Shown here in pieces: positions 48,081 to 60,469 of a stretch of DNA of 64,000 nucleotides (position 1 is its first letter; every line of letters starts with the position of its first letter). The notes under the pieces were generated by a model. That model saw only the letters and a program-made list of their open reading frames with translations, had not been told where the DNA came from and ran no database searches. Source of the stretch: Aquila chrysaetos chrysaetos (taxonomy: Eukaryota; Chordata; Aves; Accipitriformes; Accipitridae); NCBI RefSeq assembly GCF_900496995.4, contig NC_044018.1, positions 28,364,858 through 28,428,857 on the forward strand, read 5' to 3'. The translations under genes were made by a program, and so were the position numbers.

Positions 48081-49141
48081 GGAAATTGTAAAAAAGTCAT
48101 GGGCACAAATCTGCTTGGATATCAAATTTTAGGAGCAAAAATGGATTAACCTGGATGCAAAGCCATCCCAAAGAGCCAGGGCAAGAGCAAGTGCTGGGAC
48201 CCCAAATCCCATGGCAGCTGGTACCACGAGCAGATGGTTTGGGAGTTGATAGTCATTAATCCTGAGAAGGATAAACTGGCACTGGTGTTGGAGTGGGGCA
48301 AGAGCAGGATGTACCTCACGACAGGGTGCCAAGTCCAGGGCACTGTGAAGCCCATCTCCGAGGCTGGCATGAGCTGGGAGGAACCAGCAACAATCCTTCA
48401 CGCTCTTTGCCGGTTTGACTCAGGCACGGCTTTCTGCCATACCAGTTCTCCCAGACACTTCCACAGGTGCCCTCAAAAAAGTGACCCACAACACTCCCCA
48501 GCCCCCTCGCTGGGTGCCAAACCCACACCTTCGCCCTGACCTTCTGCTGCAGCCCTGCTCTTCCAGTTCTGCCACAACCCTCTGCCAAAGCACCTCGCTC
48601 CCAACCTGGGCATGGGGATACTGAGTGCTGGCACCGTCCCAGCCGTCCCTCCCACCGGCTCCCTAAATGCAGCCCCATGCAAAGCTCCGCCATCGCAGCC
48701 CCTCTTCTTGCTGCAAAGATGGTGCTTCTGCTGAGCGTGGACCCCCAAGGAGGTGGGAGATGCTTGCCTGGGAGCTCCCCCATCCCAGATGCAGCTTGAT
48801 CCCAATCAGACAGGTTATGCCACCTTTGCATGGCAATACCAGGGAGGATAGGCAGCATCACCTGTATTTTAGCATACCTAAGCAGATTTGCAATCCAGGC
48901 TGTGGCACTGCATGAGCCTGGGTAGCAGCAGACCCTTGTCTCTGATTTTCCTGTGCCCCCCCACAGTTCTCAACAGGAGAGGTTGGTGACAAGCAGGAGG
49001 AGAAAAGGAGGTGGAAAAGCCCTTAGTTTGGGTCACACAAATCAGCAGCAGAGCTAGGAAGCTAAAAATGAAATCCTGTGCCCTGTCTTAACACTCACAG
49101 ATCACCCCACCTCAGGCATGGGCTGAGAGCTACAACACTTC

Positions 49142-49185
49142 GGTGCCTCAGTTTCCCCTTTTGTAAGGGGGAAAGAATATTAAGC
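49142..49185 (+). repeat. MIR-like SINE 3' remnant
   Basis: GTGCCTCAGTTTCCCCTTTT then GTAAGGGGGAAAGAATATTA. This matches the sense 3' segment of MIR ('gcctcagtttcctcatctgtaaaatggggataatatta') with moderate divergence. Confidence 0.5.
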
Positions 49186-52100
49186 CCCTTTCTCATTGGG
49201 AAAGGGCAGCACGATCACATGTGGCATGGGAGATGCTCTACAGACACACATTAAAGCACCTCCAGATCCCAGAGACACCCCTCTCAGAGCGACCCCCAGT
49301 GAAGCACGGGGCTGGGGCAGGTCAGCGTCCCCAAAAGCTGCATCCCAGTCTCCTTCCACTGCACCCCTCGACCCTGAAGATGCACCCAAAGGGTGCATTC
49401 CAACCTCCCCAGAACAGGGGATCCTGGGCATCCCCCTTGCTTTGCTGCTCTAAACCCCATCCACCCTCGCACCCGGGAAGGGATCCAGGAGTCCCAGCAT
49501 ACCCCACACCCCATCCCGGAGTGGGAATCGGGGGCCACCGCAGCATCCCACGGAGGGGCCCAGCCCACACCAGCACCGCCAGTAAGATCAACAACCAGGA
49601 GAAGAAAGCCAGCCTGGGTGTGAGCCCTCCATGGGGATGAATCAGAGGATCCTGCAGCAGCAGCAACTTTGCGTCAGCACAAAAAGCATCCGGGGCCTGG
49701 CTCGAAAAACCCAGGCGGGATGGCCCCACGCAGCGCTGGGGTCTGCGGGAAGTGGGAGCACAAGCAATTGACCCCCTTCCCCAACAGACAGGCAGGGGCA
49801 GACCCTAAACCATGGTGTAAATGCAGGCTGGAGCCTGGTGAGCATGCCGGTGAAGCCAGCAGCATCCCGACACAGAGCAGAGGTCTGGAGCTGAGCGTGA
49901 GCCCTGGCACACCTTCCCCACCCGGCTTCTCGCTAGTCCGTGTTGCATTTAATCCGGGCAGAGAGGTTGCATTTAATCTAGACCAAACCCTGGCATCCAG
50001 TGAGCACCGTGACCTCACCTTCGCCGGGACAGAGCCCAGGTCGTGGCTGGGAAACCCTGAGGTCCTCCTGCCTGTTCTCACCTGCCCAGAAGTGAGAACA
50101 GCAGCGCTTAAAAACAAAGAGAGAATTTTTTTTTTAACATTCAAGCTTCTTCAGCCCCATTTTTAACGAGATTGTTACTGCTGACCACCAGCCTTTCAAC
50201 ACTCCCTTAGCAGAAATAGCCATTTCACAGAAAAAATACCTTTATTTAAGCAGACGCAGCAAGGGCTGATATAATCCCTTGGATTCAAACCAGATTTACC
50301 TGTACTGCACACTAATGCAGTCACAGCTACACCACGCTCATTTTCCAGCTTCTTCCCTGAAACAGGAGCTTCCATTTCAGAAACAGTATCTCAGCACACC
50401 TCCATCCCATACCCCCACGCTGTCGCCTACCCTTCTTTACAGCCGTACAGATCCAGCACCGGTTTGGTCATAAAAAGTGAACTATATTGGTGCTTTGTAT
50501 TGCTGGCTATTTTTTTCCTATTTTAGAGGTATGTCACCAGGTGAAACTATTACACCAAAGCACCCCAGCATACAAATCTTGTACCTATTTGCCATAATTA
50601 AGAAGGGGGGGAATGGATGCAGTTTTTTCCTAGACATGCCTACTAGCAATGTCTTTGCACTAAGAGAATTTCACAGACTATTTCTCATTCTTTAGTATCT
50701 TTTCCATTAGCAGGTAATTACTGGACAGCTTTAAAAATTTCTTTTTTTTTTTCCTGGCAGAGGAGAAAACCCAACTATTTTCACATGTTGTAACAATCTA
50801 GAAACCTTATATCTTTTTACTCATCGAAGGGCTTTCAGTCTATTTAAGGAAGGTGTCTAGCAGCTCTGTTGGTGTATCATTTAAAATCCCCAAAACACAA
50901 GTTGGCTGGGCCATTGTAGAGACAGGGGAAGGAACGAGGTGCTTGAGAAGAAGCAAGACCCAGTGGCAATATCTCAATTAAACAAAGATTTTTTTCAATG
51001 GGTTGCAGGTGCCTCTTTCCTTCAGTCCCTTGCAAAGGGTCAGCCCCAGCTCTCTCCATCACTCTGCCCCTGAGCAAGAAGGGATAACACTCCACAATTT
51101 GGGAGCATATCCATTCTACCCTGCTACCAGCTCAGACTATTTTGCAACCTTAAGTGTTTTGCTTAAAGCCACGGTTTCTGACTTCACATGAAAAGCACGA
51201 GGCTGTTTCACCTGGAGAACAAAGTAGAGCGGTGCCCAGTCCTGCTTGTTGAAAACCAACAAAAAGAAACCCAGGCAAACACCAGGGAAGGTGGAAAAGC
51301 ATTGCAGAGCGGTATTGCAACCCACCAAGTGCTGCTGGAAAGTCCAGGCAGCACAGGGAAGCAAACCCCACTCCAGGAGGATTTCCACCGCTTTGCTAGA
51401 GCTTTCCCAAGCAGCCAGGGACCAACTCAGGAGCAACGTGAGCCACAAAGAAGCCAACGTAGAGACGTCCTCCCTCTGCACGTAACTCCACACTGCACTG
51501 GGAGATGTGCAAGGCTTGCAAATAAAGAAGTTTCCAGTGCATCGCCCAGGGCTGATGGGCAGAAACGCTGCCGAGAGAGGAGAAACCTCTGTGCGGAGAC
51601 ATGGCAGAGGCTGGCATGGGTGTTGACGTTAGTCATGGTATAGACTGTGTCAGCACCCACCTCCTCTTGAGCGCAAGCACCGAGTCTTCCCCCTCCTACT
51701 CAGCCTCTGCCCAGCCTATAGTTGTTGCGGTACCAATTTGTTACGAGCCAGGAAACAGCTCACACAGCCGTTAAGGGCCAACAGCCACCCTTCCTGTTGT
51801 CAAAAGGCATCACCCCGGCTGGGTAATGCAGCCTCCGCCTGAAGATCAGCTGCCATAATTTGTATTTTGCTCACTGGCTCGTATCACGCGTGATTTGGGG
51901 TGATTTGAATGCAGCAGCACGTCGGGTCAGGCTTTGGCACCCACCAGCAACAGGCACCACTGGGACAAGCTGCCATGCTCACGTGAGCGTGAAGCCACCA
52001 GTGCCCCGCTTGGTCCTTGCTTCAGCATCGCTGCAGTGCACCCAGACCCTGCTGTGTGCATGGGCAGACGTGGGGAGACACAGCACCATTAGTGCATGGA

Positions 52101-55100
52101 AATACAGGGTAAAATGAGTCTTGCCCCAAATAAACCGTGGGATTAAAGAGAAGGGCGGATGTCCAGAGACCAGGGAGAGCAAGCATAGATCTGCATGGTG
52201 TCTCTCTTCCCACCTCAACACACTCCTACAGCCTCAAAAATGACTCTTTAAAGCCCAGCAGAGTTGGGAATTATTAGCAGGTGCCCCAAGGTGGGGGACC
52301 AGAAGGGGACAGGGGTTGGCCTGCCCTGACACCAAGCATGGGTTCTCTGGAGCAGCACCCATGGGAGAGCAATGGGTGCCCAGGGCATCTCTTGCTGCCC
52401 TCTGCTGGGATGCTCCATGGAGAACAGACAGGGGACCAGGAAAACCCTCATCGTGTCCGCCTGAGGGGAAAAAAAAAACAAACCCACTCTTGCTTCCACC
52501 CACCCTTCCCCAAAGAGCAGCACGCCATGTGAAAAAAAGGTTCCCACTCTCCCCGGCACATGGGGACTGCAGGCTCAGCACCACCTGGATCAGGGCTGCG
52601 TTTCTGCTGCCAAGTTTCCTCTTGCTCAAACTTTTGGCCTCCGCTTTCCAGGATACGGCCTGCCGCTGCCCGTTTGTTCTTAATCAGCCTCCTGCAAACA
52701 AGCAAAGTCCAACGGCGGCTCATATAATGGATCCTTGTGCTGCTGGGCGGTGACATCAATAAAAAAAAAGGAGTAGTATGTAAAGAAGGGAAAATAAAAA
52801 AGCAACCCCACAGCCCTGAGGTCTGCCTGACAAAGGTGCTTTGTTGGGAAAGGTCAGCTCCGGAGCCGGGAGGGTTTCCCAGGCACAGCCGCCAAGAGCA
52901 AGGAGAACGCAAGGACTTAGCAAGCAAGGAGGGGATCAAACACAGCTTTGTTAAACCACAGCCTAACAGAGATCTCTGAACTGTCCGAGCTCCCACCAGG
53001 GGAGATGCACGCTCAGGATTTGGGCTGGTTTACTCCAAAACATGAGGTCCCCAAGCTCATTGCCTTCAACCAGCATCAGGACGCACAGGAGTGAGGGAGG
53101 GCAAGTCCTCAAGGACCCTTCCTATGGAGCAAAACTGGGCACAAGATCTAGGAACCGGTTCAGCTCAGAAACAACACCTAAAAAATAACCACTAACCAAC
53201 AAAATAAAACAAATCCTCTGGCATGTGTCCTCCAGGATACAGGCCCTTCTCTGCTGGTTTGACATTAATCCTGTTTGGCAAGACAGCAAGAGCTCTTTTG
53301 CCCACAAGCAAGGTGCAGCTGCAGGTTGATATAATGCCCTCTTGTGCAGGCTGGAAAAAAACGGATGAAAACAAACTTAAAATGTCCTACATGATTTGCC
53401 TTTTTAAAAAAGGCACAAATAAGGAAAAACCAATTCCCCTTCCCCAACAATTCTTGCAACATTTAACAGTTGGGATTTTTCCCTCATTCCCAGGAGCTGT
53501 ATTTGTTTGGTGACAGAGCAGCCGTTTTCCTGCCAAAGCAGCATCAGCTAGAGAAAACAAACCCTTTCTCCACTCTTTTAAAAAATTCCTTATTTTCTAA
53601 GCTACTTAGTGAAACAGCCAATTGCTTTCTCACAGAGAGCCGTTGCCCCCCACTTAGAGATCAGAGTCCATAGGAATTATGATAGCTGTTATCAGCGCCA
53701 ATCACCATCATAAGGGAAAGGGATATAAAACGCTATCAGCCGATTTTGTTCCAAGTAGATAAGAAAACATCTATGGATGTTTCACAAAGAAATCCTGTAA
53801 GGACAGTTAATCAGTGGATAAAACCTTCATTTAAGTGGAGTGTGTAAATATGCACCTACTAGCACTAGTGACATCAGCAGGCTTTTTATCTATACGTCTT
53901 TGTCCTGGATTTCTGCCACATTGTGTTGGGATTTTGCTTTGGGTTTTGAGCTAAAAACTGCAGCTGAATGTCATTAACCAGCAGAGCTCAGCTCTCCCTC
54001 TCTGCAGGCAGCATCCCTACAAGAATGAGAGCCTGTGCTTGAGTTTACTCATCCCTTCTACATCATTCAACCCCCAAATAGTCTTTTTTTTTTCCCATGG
54101 AAACAGCAATGCATCTGAAGAACACACCTTTGCTCCAGCAGCCACCCCAGCTTTTCAGCGGTTCAAATAAAACAATGCCTTGTTGCATTAATAAGACTCT
54201 TCCCCACCACAGAGCACATCCACCCCCACCAAGGCACGCTCCGAGACTATCTGTAAATGAGACATCCCGCAGCACCAGAATCATCAGGAGCAAACATCCC
54301 CCAGCAGATTAGCTGCTGGGTTTTCAGCTTGTGCCATTGCTATTTAGCACCGGCCCTACAGCCTCAAAGCTAGATCAGAGCGGTCAAATCGGGTACCCAC
54401 GACTGCTAGGAGTGTTTCTACCTGGGCACGGGAGCTGCAGGTCTGAAGGCAACCCCTGCCCCAATCTGGTGGGGCTTAAAATCCTCCTGGCTTGAGCATT
54501 GCAAGAATAAATTCTGCACTAACATCTTGCAAAAAGGAGAGCTCAGACAACTCAAGTTAGCCAAAAAACAGTCGGTGCAAGCAGGCGGACGAACTTTCAG
54601 TTTCCGGGTGAAGGATCTGAGGCCAAAGGGTCTGAATTCTGCAGCTGCAGCAGGGTGCAACTCCCCGAGTTTATCATTTGACATCCCCTGGGGTAGATTG
54701 AAAACCATAGCCAAACATCCCCGGCTGAGCAAACACGACTTCTCTATATAAACAAGCAAGTGAATCTTGAGGCATAATTGGTCATCTAATTGCACCAACA
54801 CACCCAGGATTAATTGTTGCATTTGAATGTGAAGAAGTTTTGATTTATGGTATGATCAGGTTTCATCAGCCAGTTACCAATGATTGTTGCTAAACTAAAA
54901 GCCATTGTAAACAGCCAAAGAAGGTCTCTAATAGGGGATTTTTTTTTGCAATGTTAAAGAGTCAAGGGTTATTTAATCACACACAAGCCTGCTAAGGGCC
55001 CATAGAAATCAAGAGGGTGAAATTAAAACCTCTGCCACATTTGCTCCAGACTCCGCTGAGGACTTTTTAGCCCGTGCACAATGGTAACTTGTCTCATTAG

Positions 55101-55656
55101 GGTCTGTAAGATTTTTAGACCATTATGGGCAGAAAGAAGAGGAAGGTAAAAAAAGAAACTTGACAAAGTTTTCCACATTTCAAAGCCAAGGAGACATTTA
55201 GCAGAAATAAACCATTAACCACCATCTCCCTTTGTCTCAAATAAAGAAGGGCAATTAAAAAAAACCACCCTAACCCTAAATCAGGATTTTGGCAGGCTTC
55301 AGGCACATAAGCACCAAGGTGTTGAGCCAAAGCTTCCCACAGCCACCCAAACCCATGAGCATCACCCCAGGAGCTCCCCATACGCTCGCAGATTTGCTTG
55401 CCCAGAGCTGCCCCAGTTCAGCTCCTGCAGGGCCCCAGTACAAACCAGCAATTCCTTGGTGCAGGGCCAGGGTGCCCCGAGGGACGGATCCTGCTCAGCG
55501 CACCTACACCTTGCTCAAAACCACCTAATAGCACCTGGCACAGCTCACAGCAACCACTTTCCTCCAAAAGTGAAAGGGAAGCACCCACTTTTCACTGCAG
55601 AGCATCACGCTGAGAGCCCACAGGGAGCGAGGGCCAGCCGAGGAGGGCCAGGGAGC

Positions 55657-55708
55657 AGGAGGGACGGCAGGACTGAAGACCAAGGAGGGACGGCAGGATT
55701 GCAGAATT
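55657..55708. repeat. Tandem duplication, 2 x 26 bases
   Basis: AGGAGGGACGGCAGGA occurs at 55657 and again at 55683 with a 26-base period; the rest of each unit is partly diverged (ACTGAAG versus ATTGCAG). Local duplication. Confidence 0.75.
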
Positions 55709-58700
55709 GAGACCACGGAAGGATGGAGCACCAGGCTTTGCAGGCAGCAAGGGCTCAGCCCTGTGTCCCATGTCCTGCTCCACCTGCTGAGGCTGATGGC
55801 TGGGGTTTTAGCCAAAGGATGCAAAATGCACTAGTTAACCCAGGTGAAAAGACAGAGCCTCTAATCTGACCTTCACGTGATTCCCGATGACCAGCGGCTC
55901 CCACTATGAGGAGGAGGAGGGACACTCTTGCAGCAGTGACACCGCAGCTGGATACCCACCAGCTGTCCAGACCCCAAATGTGAGAGCCGCATACTTGACC
56001 CCAATGCATTTTGCCTGCAATTCCCCATTAGCTCACCCATCTCCCAGCCCGGCATGGGTGCAAGCTGGTTTCTCATCCAGCCACCGGCTGATGAAGCCAC
56101 TTCCACTTCTCCAGGCTCATGTTCAAGTTTCCCACATGGGAAGCATGCCTTTGGCACCCAACAGCTTGCCTTCCCGTGCGTGTCTCATGGACTTTTAGTG
56201 CTCATGAAGGGTACCTGGGGACAGGAGAGTGATGGGAGTGGGGGGCAAGAGGGAGCTCACTCCGTTTCCTTCTGCTTTGTTAACAGCAAAGGGAGAAAAA
56301 TAATAAATTCATCAATAATGGAGATCCACCACCAAGTAGATATGGCCTGAGCTTGATTTTGGGAAGGGCTACATGGCATTGACCCCTAGTCTTAAGGGCT
56401 TACGGCTCCAAATGAGCTCGTCACAGCCTGCCATGTAGCTCGGCACTATCTCTGCATCCCACCACACTCTTCTTCCCTGGCATCAAGGGTCAGCCATGAG
56501 CACAAGCCAGGAGGCTGCAGGCCCTCAACTCTGCAGCATCAAAGGCAGATACTGTTTCCTGCCTAAAAAAGCATGCACAAAGGGGAAAAGAGGCAGGAAA
56601 ATAATCCATGTCCCTTCAGAGCTGCCAAAATACCTCGCTGGGAACGCAGAATATCTTTTTTAATGGCCCTCCTTTTGCTTTTAAACACCTGTAAAGCAAC
56701 ACACAGGAAAAAAAGCCCCAACAATGCTGAAACTGAAACCGTGCACTCAGCATCACCCTGAAGGAGGTGTTTCAGGTTAAACCACTGACCCGAGAAGGTC
56801 CGTCTTTGCCCAGTTCTGTCTTGGCAGTAGCCACTGCCACGGAGAGGCAGCACACTCTGACGTGGGGATATAAAATGGCCTTCGATTGCGGCAGGGAGGG
56901 AGGAGACCACAAACACCTTCAGCAATGGGGAAAACAAGAGTGGAGAGCATGGAGTCCTGGGGCACCGAGCTCAGAACTGTGGTTGGGGTGGACACACAGG
57001 GGAAGGTTTTTCCATCCCCTGCTCTCTTGCTTGGGTTGGACCTGAAATGCACCTCTGAAGGAAAGGAAGGTCTCTTTGCAGAGGATCCAAGAAAGTGAAG
57101 TCAAAGCCTTTACTCCTCCTTGCTTGCAGTAAACCTCTCCAAAATTAACCATCACTTGGTTTGACTGCACCTGCAGCTACAGGACAGTGGTATTGGAGCA
57201 GTTTGATGTATCGATGGTGACTTTGTGGTTGCCTTCAGGCTGTTGCGTGGAGGCATCCAGGTATGCCAGCCTGACCCGCATCGCACCAGGCAGGGAAACC
57301 GAGCCCCAAAGCAGGAGCTGGCTGGTGGCAGAATGAGCCTCGGCAGGGTTGTGTTATAATTTAAGAGCAGGCTTAAGCATAAACTCATCTTGTTTCCAGC
57401 CTGATTTCGGACAGCCCAGCAAGGCCACATCCCACCGTCCCCATCGGAGCAGCCCAGCTCCTCCTGCCTCTCCCATGCTTGCAGAGACCAAGACTGGCAG
57501 AGGCGGGCAGGTCAGCCGCACAGCTGGTCCTGGTGCGACCCAGTGGGAAAATGCAGCCAAGGTTGGGTGGGATATGGATGAGTTTATCGAAGGGTCGGTG
57601 GACACGGAGGACGGTCCAGGAGTTTTCCCTTATCAACTGCTTTGGTCCAGGCTCCATCAGCGCAGGATGCTCACATGTCCTCAAAGGCACTTCTCCAAGG
57701 ATGCACACAGAGTGAGGATTTGAATCAAAACTGACTCAACGGGGCTGTGGCATCGCCGTGCTACCACCGACAGTGTCCCCCAGCCTGGGGTCTTCCATCC
57801 CCGGAGAGAAGGACATCACATCACTTTGGTCCTTGGAGGGACAGACCCAGTGTTTGGGGAGGCAGCGAGCGAGGAGGAGGAGGCTGTGAGGCAGAGGAAG
57901 GGCAGGCAGAGGAAGCCTGCCACCTGCTGTCCATAAAATCCTCTCCAAGTCATAAAATAGGACAAAAAACAGATCTGCATTTTAAAACACGGGTTCATGC
58001 CCCCATGGTGCGGTCCTCCAGGGCGGGAGAGCCACCAGCAACATAACCCAGGTGGAAGGAGGAAGACCACAGAGGACACTTGGAAAGGGAAGACCATCAT
58101 GTCCCGATGGGCCAGTGAAAATCACCCGTGGACAGTGGACAAAGTGCCTTGTAGGACATTTCTCCAACCCACCCTGAAACTGAGAGCCACGATTAAGAAA
58201 ACCAAGAAGCAACACAACATGCACTGCACTGGCTGAGCTGAATTTCTCTTCTCCTGAGCCCCCCACCGCTGCAGATAGCTCGTGTGCCTTCCTGGGCCAG
58301 GGGGACATCGCAAACAGTGTCACCACAAGCTAATTTGGTGTCATTAATAAATATCCTATCCATGTGATGGGTAGGAGATCTGGACCTCTCCTCTGAAGGT
58401 TGAGCTAATTAATCCCCTACCTTCCTCCTCTGATGTCAGGCTTTCTCATAAGGCCACTATTGGCCCTAATTAAAAGGCTCTTCAAGATGAGTGTCCCCTG
58501 AACACCAGCCATATTTTGACAGTGACAATAATTACAGAAATCTCTTCAGTAGAATAATAATAGTTACCCAACCACGAGAAGAAAGGTCCCAGGAGGAGAG
58601 GACAGTAAGTGGTGGAGAAATCAGGATGTGGAACCCTCGTCTCTTCTTGTGAAGAGCTTCAGCTTTCTAAGACTTGCTTTTCTCTGCCCATTGACCATGC

Positions 58701-59724
58701 ACCTGTGAAAAGGGGACATTTAGTCCCCCGAGCACTGAACCATAGCAATTCCTTAGCCAAGAGCTCCCCAAATATCTCAAAACTGCCCTAGAAATGCAGC
58801 CTGCCATCAATCCTCCGAATAAGCAGCCCTCAAAAGCTCATCTGACCTGCCAGCATCTTCAGGGAGCTGAGGGCTTTTCTCCGCATCCACCCGGAGCTGG
58901 CAGCACCCTCTCCTCCATGGCCAGATCGGTTCTTTAGGGCTACCCTCAGTTTTGGTCTTCTCAAGCCTTTTTTCTTTGCTGGACTCAAGGATTTTAAAAA
59001 ATGAGCCCAGTTCCCAGGAGATGGCCCTGCAAAACTATTGTCCTTGGCCTGATGAGTTCCAGATGCCCCCCCAGCTCCTGGGCTGAGATGTCCCATGGGG
59101 AAAAACACTGACCCAGAACTGCAGCCGCCCACGGTGTCTCCTGTCACTCCCAAATCAAAGAAATTCAGGGGAACAGTCCCAATTTCAGATCTGGCCTTGG
59201 GGGACAAAACCAGGCTTGGATCAAAAGTGGTGTCTGTCCAGCGGGTGAGCTCTAACCCGAATTTTGCACTGCAGGAAGCAGCAGCAAGTGCTTGGGTACC
59301 CAAATGCTTCTTTTACATTTTTGCTCTTGCTTTTTTCCTTAATGTTTTTTAACTCAAACCGAAGGTGTTTGAAAGGGCAGCCCTGTGGGCAGAGAAATAA
59401 TTTCTCTATGCAAGATGCGCTGTGGCAATAAGGGGCCATCTCACCTGAAAGAATGAAACCGACAGGTCACTCCTTTGGTCCAAGAAGTGGAAAAAAATAG
59501 AAAAGATAAGAGAAATAGCAACAATAACAACAACAAAAAAAACCCTCGCTGAAGGCATAAGCTGAAAAATATGGCAACAACTAGATTTTTTGCAACAGCC
59601 CCACTTAAAAAATCCTGTAATGATTCATAATGACCCATCCAACTAAAACCAGGAGTACCGATGACCTACCCGTCAGCTTTTAGCATCCTGCTAACAAGCT
59701 TAAAAGCACTGGTAAGGAGAAGAG

Positions 59725-59794
59725 TTTAGCCACAACCAGCTTGAAGGAGGAAAATAGGATCTTGCTTTTAGGGGAACAGTTGTCTTTGCGGAAG
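59725..59794 (+). other. Possible GCGL 5' untranslated exon
   Basis: The GCGL start codon lies only 8 bases after a splice acceptor, so an upstream non-coding exon must exist. A good donor, GCGGAAG|GTAAGTG, occurs at 59794/59795. A TATA-like CTTAAAAG lies at 59699-59706, about 25-30 bases before the proposed start. No ATG occurs in the proposed exon. The boundaries, especially the 5' end, are inferred. Confidence 0.4.
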
Positions 59795-60368
59795 GTAAGT
59801 GCCTTTTCCTCCCTTCTTTACTACCAACCTCTGAAGAAATTAAATCTGAGTAATGAAAGTGCTTGGTGATAGGCAACTAAAAGTCTGATTTTCAGCAAAT
59901 AAAGGGTGGGGGTTGGCTAAGGCATCCAGCATCCAGCGAAGATAAGAAATTTAAAGCTCTAATTATTCAACTCTTCTGAAAGCTGCTTTTCTGAGCACCT
60001 AATGGTCGGGAAAGTTCTCCAGCACTCTGGTGATATGCTTAAGATAGAAAAATTGCTCCGAGATAGAAAAGGGGACGTTCGTGATAAAGTTTATTGCAAA
60101 AAATTGTATCTTTAGATTATACAAACCCGTTCTTGCAGCTATGTGCCTGTGCCTAGGCAACAGTAGACATGCCAATAGGTAATCGTGAGGATGCGATTTT
60201 CACGTGCACCCATCAAAATGCTGCCAAGACCCCTGGGAAGGAGGTTGTCTCATGCTGGATCTGTCCCGTGCCACGCTGCCAGGGCTCCCGCAGGGGCTGG
60301 GGGGCAATCAATGGTGATTGCAGCCCTGGACGTTTCTATCTTGACTTTTGCCTTCTCCAGAAAGACAA

Positions 60369-60469
60369 ATGCAGATCATCCGGTGGCTGTACCTCTCCGG
60401 GCTGGTGTTTGCCGTGCTGATCCGGGCAGGGTGGCAGATGGGCCCCAAGGACTTGGATGACACATCCAG
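60369..60469 (+). CDS. GCGL: GCGL coding exon 1 (signal peptide)
   Basis: Part of an exon that starts at 60361 after CTTCTCCAG. It encodes residues 1-33, signal peptide plus the start of the propeptide ([12 protein letters not shown]), and ends two bases into an arginine codon at a GTATGG donor. Confidence 0.85.

Larger units (their letters stand above)
48110..59690. other. AQP5-GCGL intergenic spacer, no gene recognised
   Basis: An 11.6 kb spacer. In mammals AQP6 follows AQP5 here; I looked for its diagnostic strings ([23 protein letters not shown]) in all frames and found none. Open frames up to about 180 codons occur but show no domain and overlap on both strands, as expected by chance in GC-rich DNA. 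Contains an old SINE remnant (49142-49185) and a short tandem duplication (55657-55708). Confidence 0.5.

Noticed and set aside
52448-52996. A 182-codon open frame on the minus strand in the AQP5-GCGL spacer
   Set aside because: No motif, no splice logic, and competing frames on the plus strand over the same bases. It is consistent with chance.
55267-55278. CCCTAACCCTAA, resembling telomeric repeat
   Set aside because: Only two units; this occurs by chance and is far too short for an interstitial telomere block.
58830-59303. A 157-codon open frame on the minus strand
   Set aside because: It has no recognisable family or membrane/signal features and no supporting neighbours. I could not support it as a gene.
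60348-60368. An in-frame ATG seven codons upstream of the GCGL start
   Set aside because: It lies upstream of a strong acceptor (CTTCTCCAG ending at 60360) and so is probably intronic. The shorter start also gives a cleaner signal peptide.
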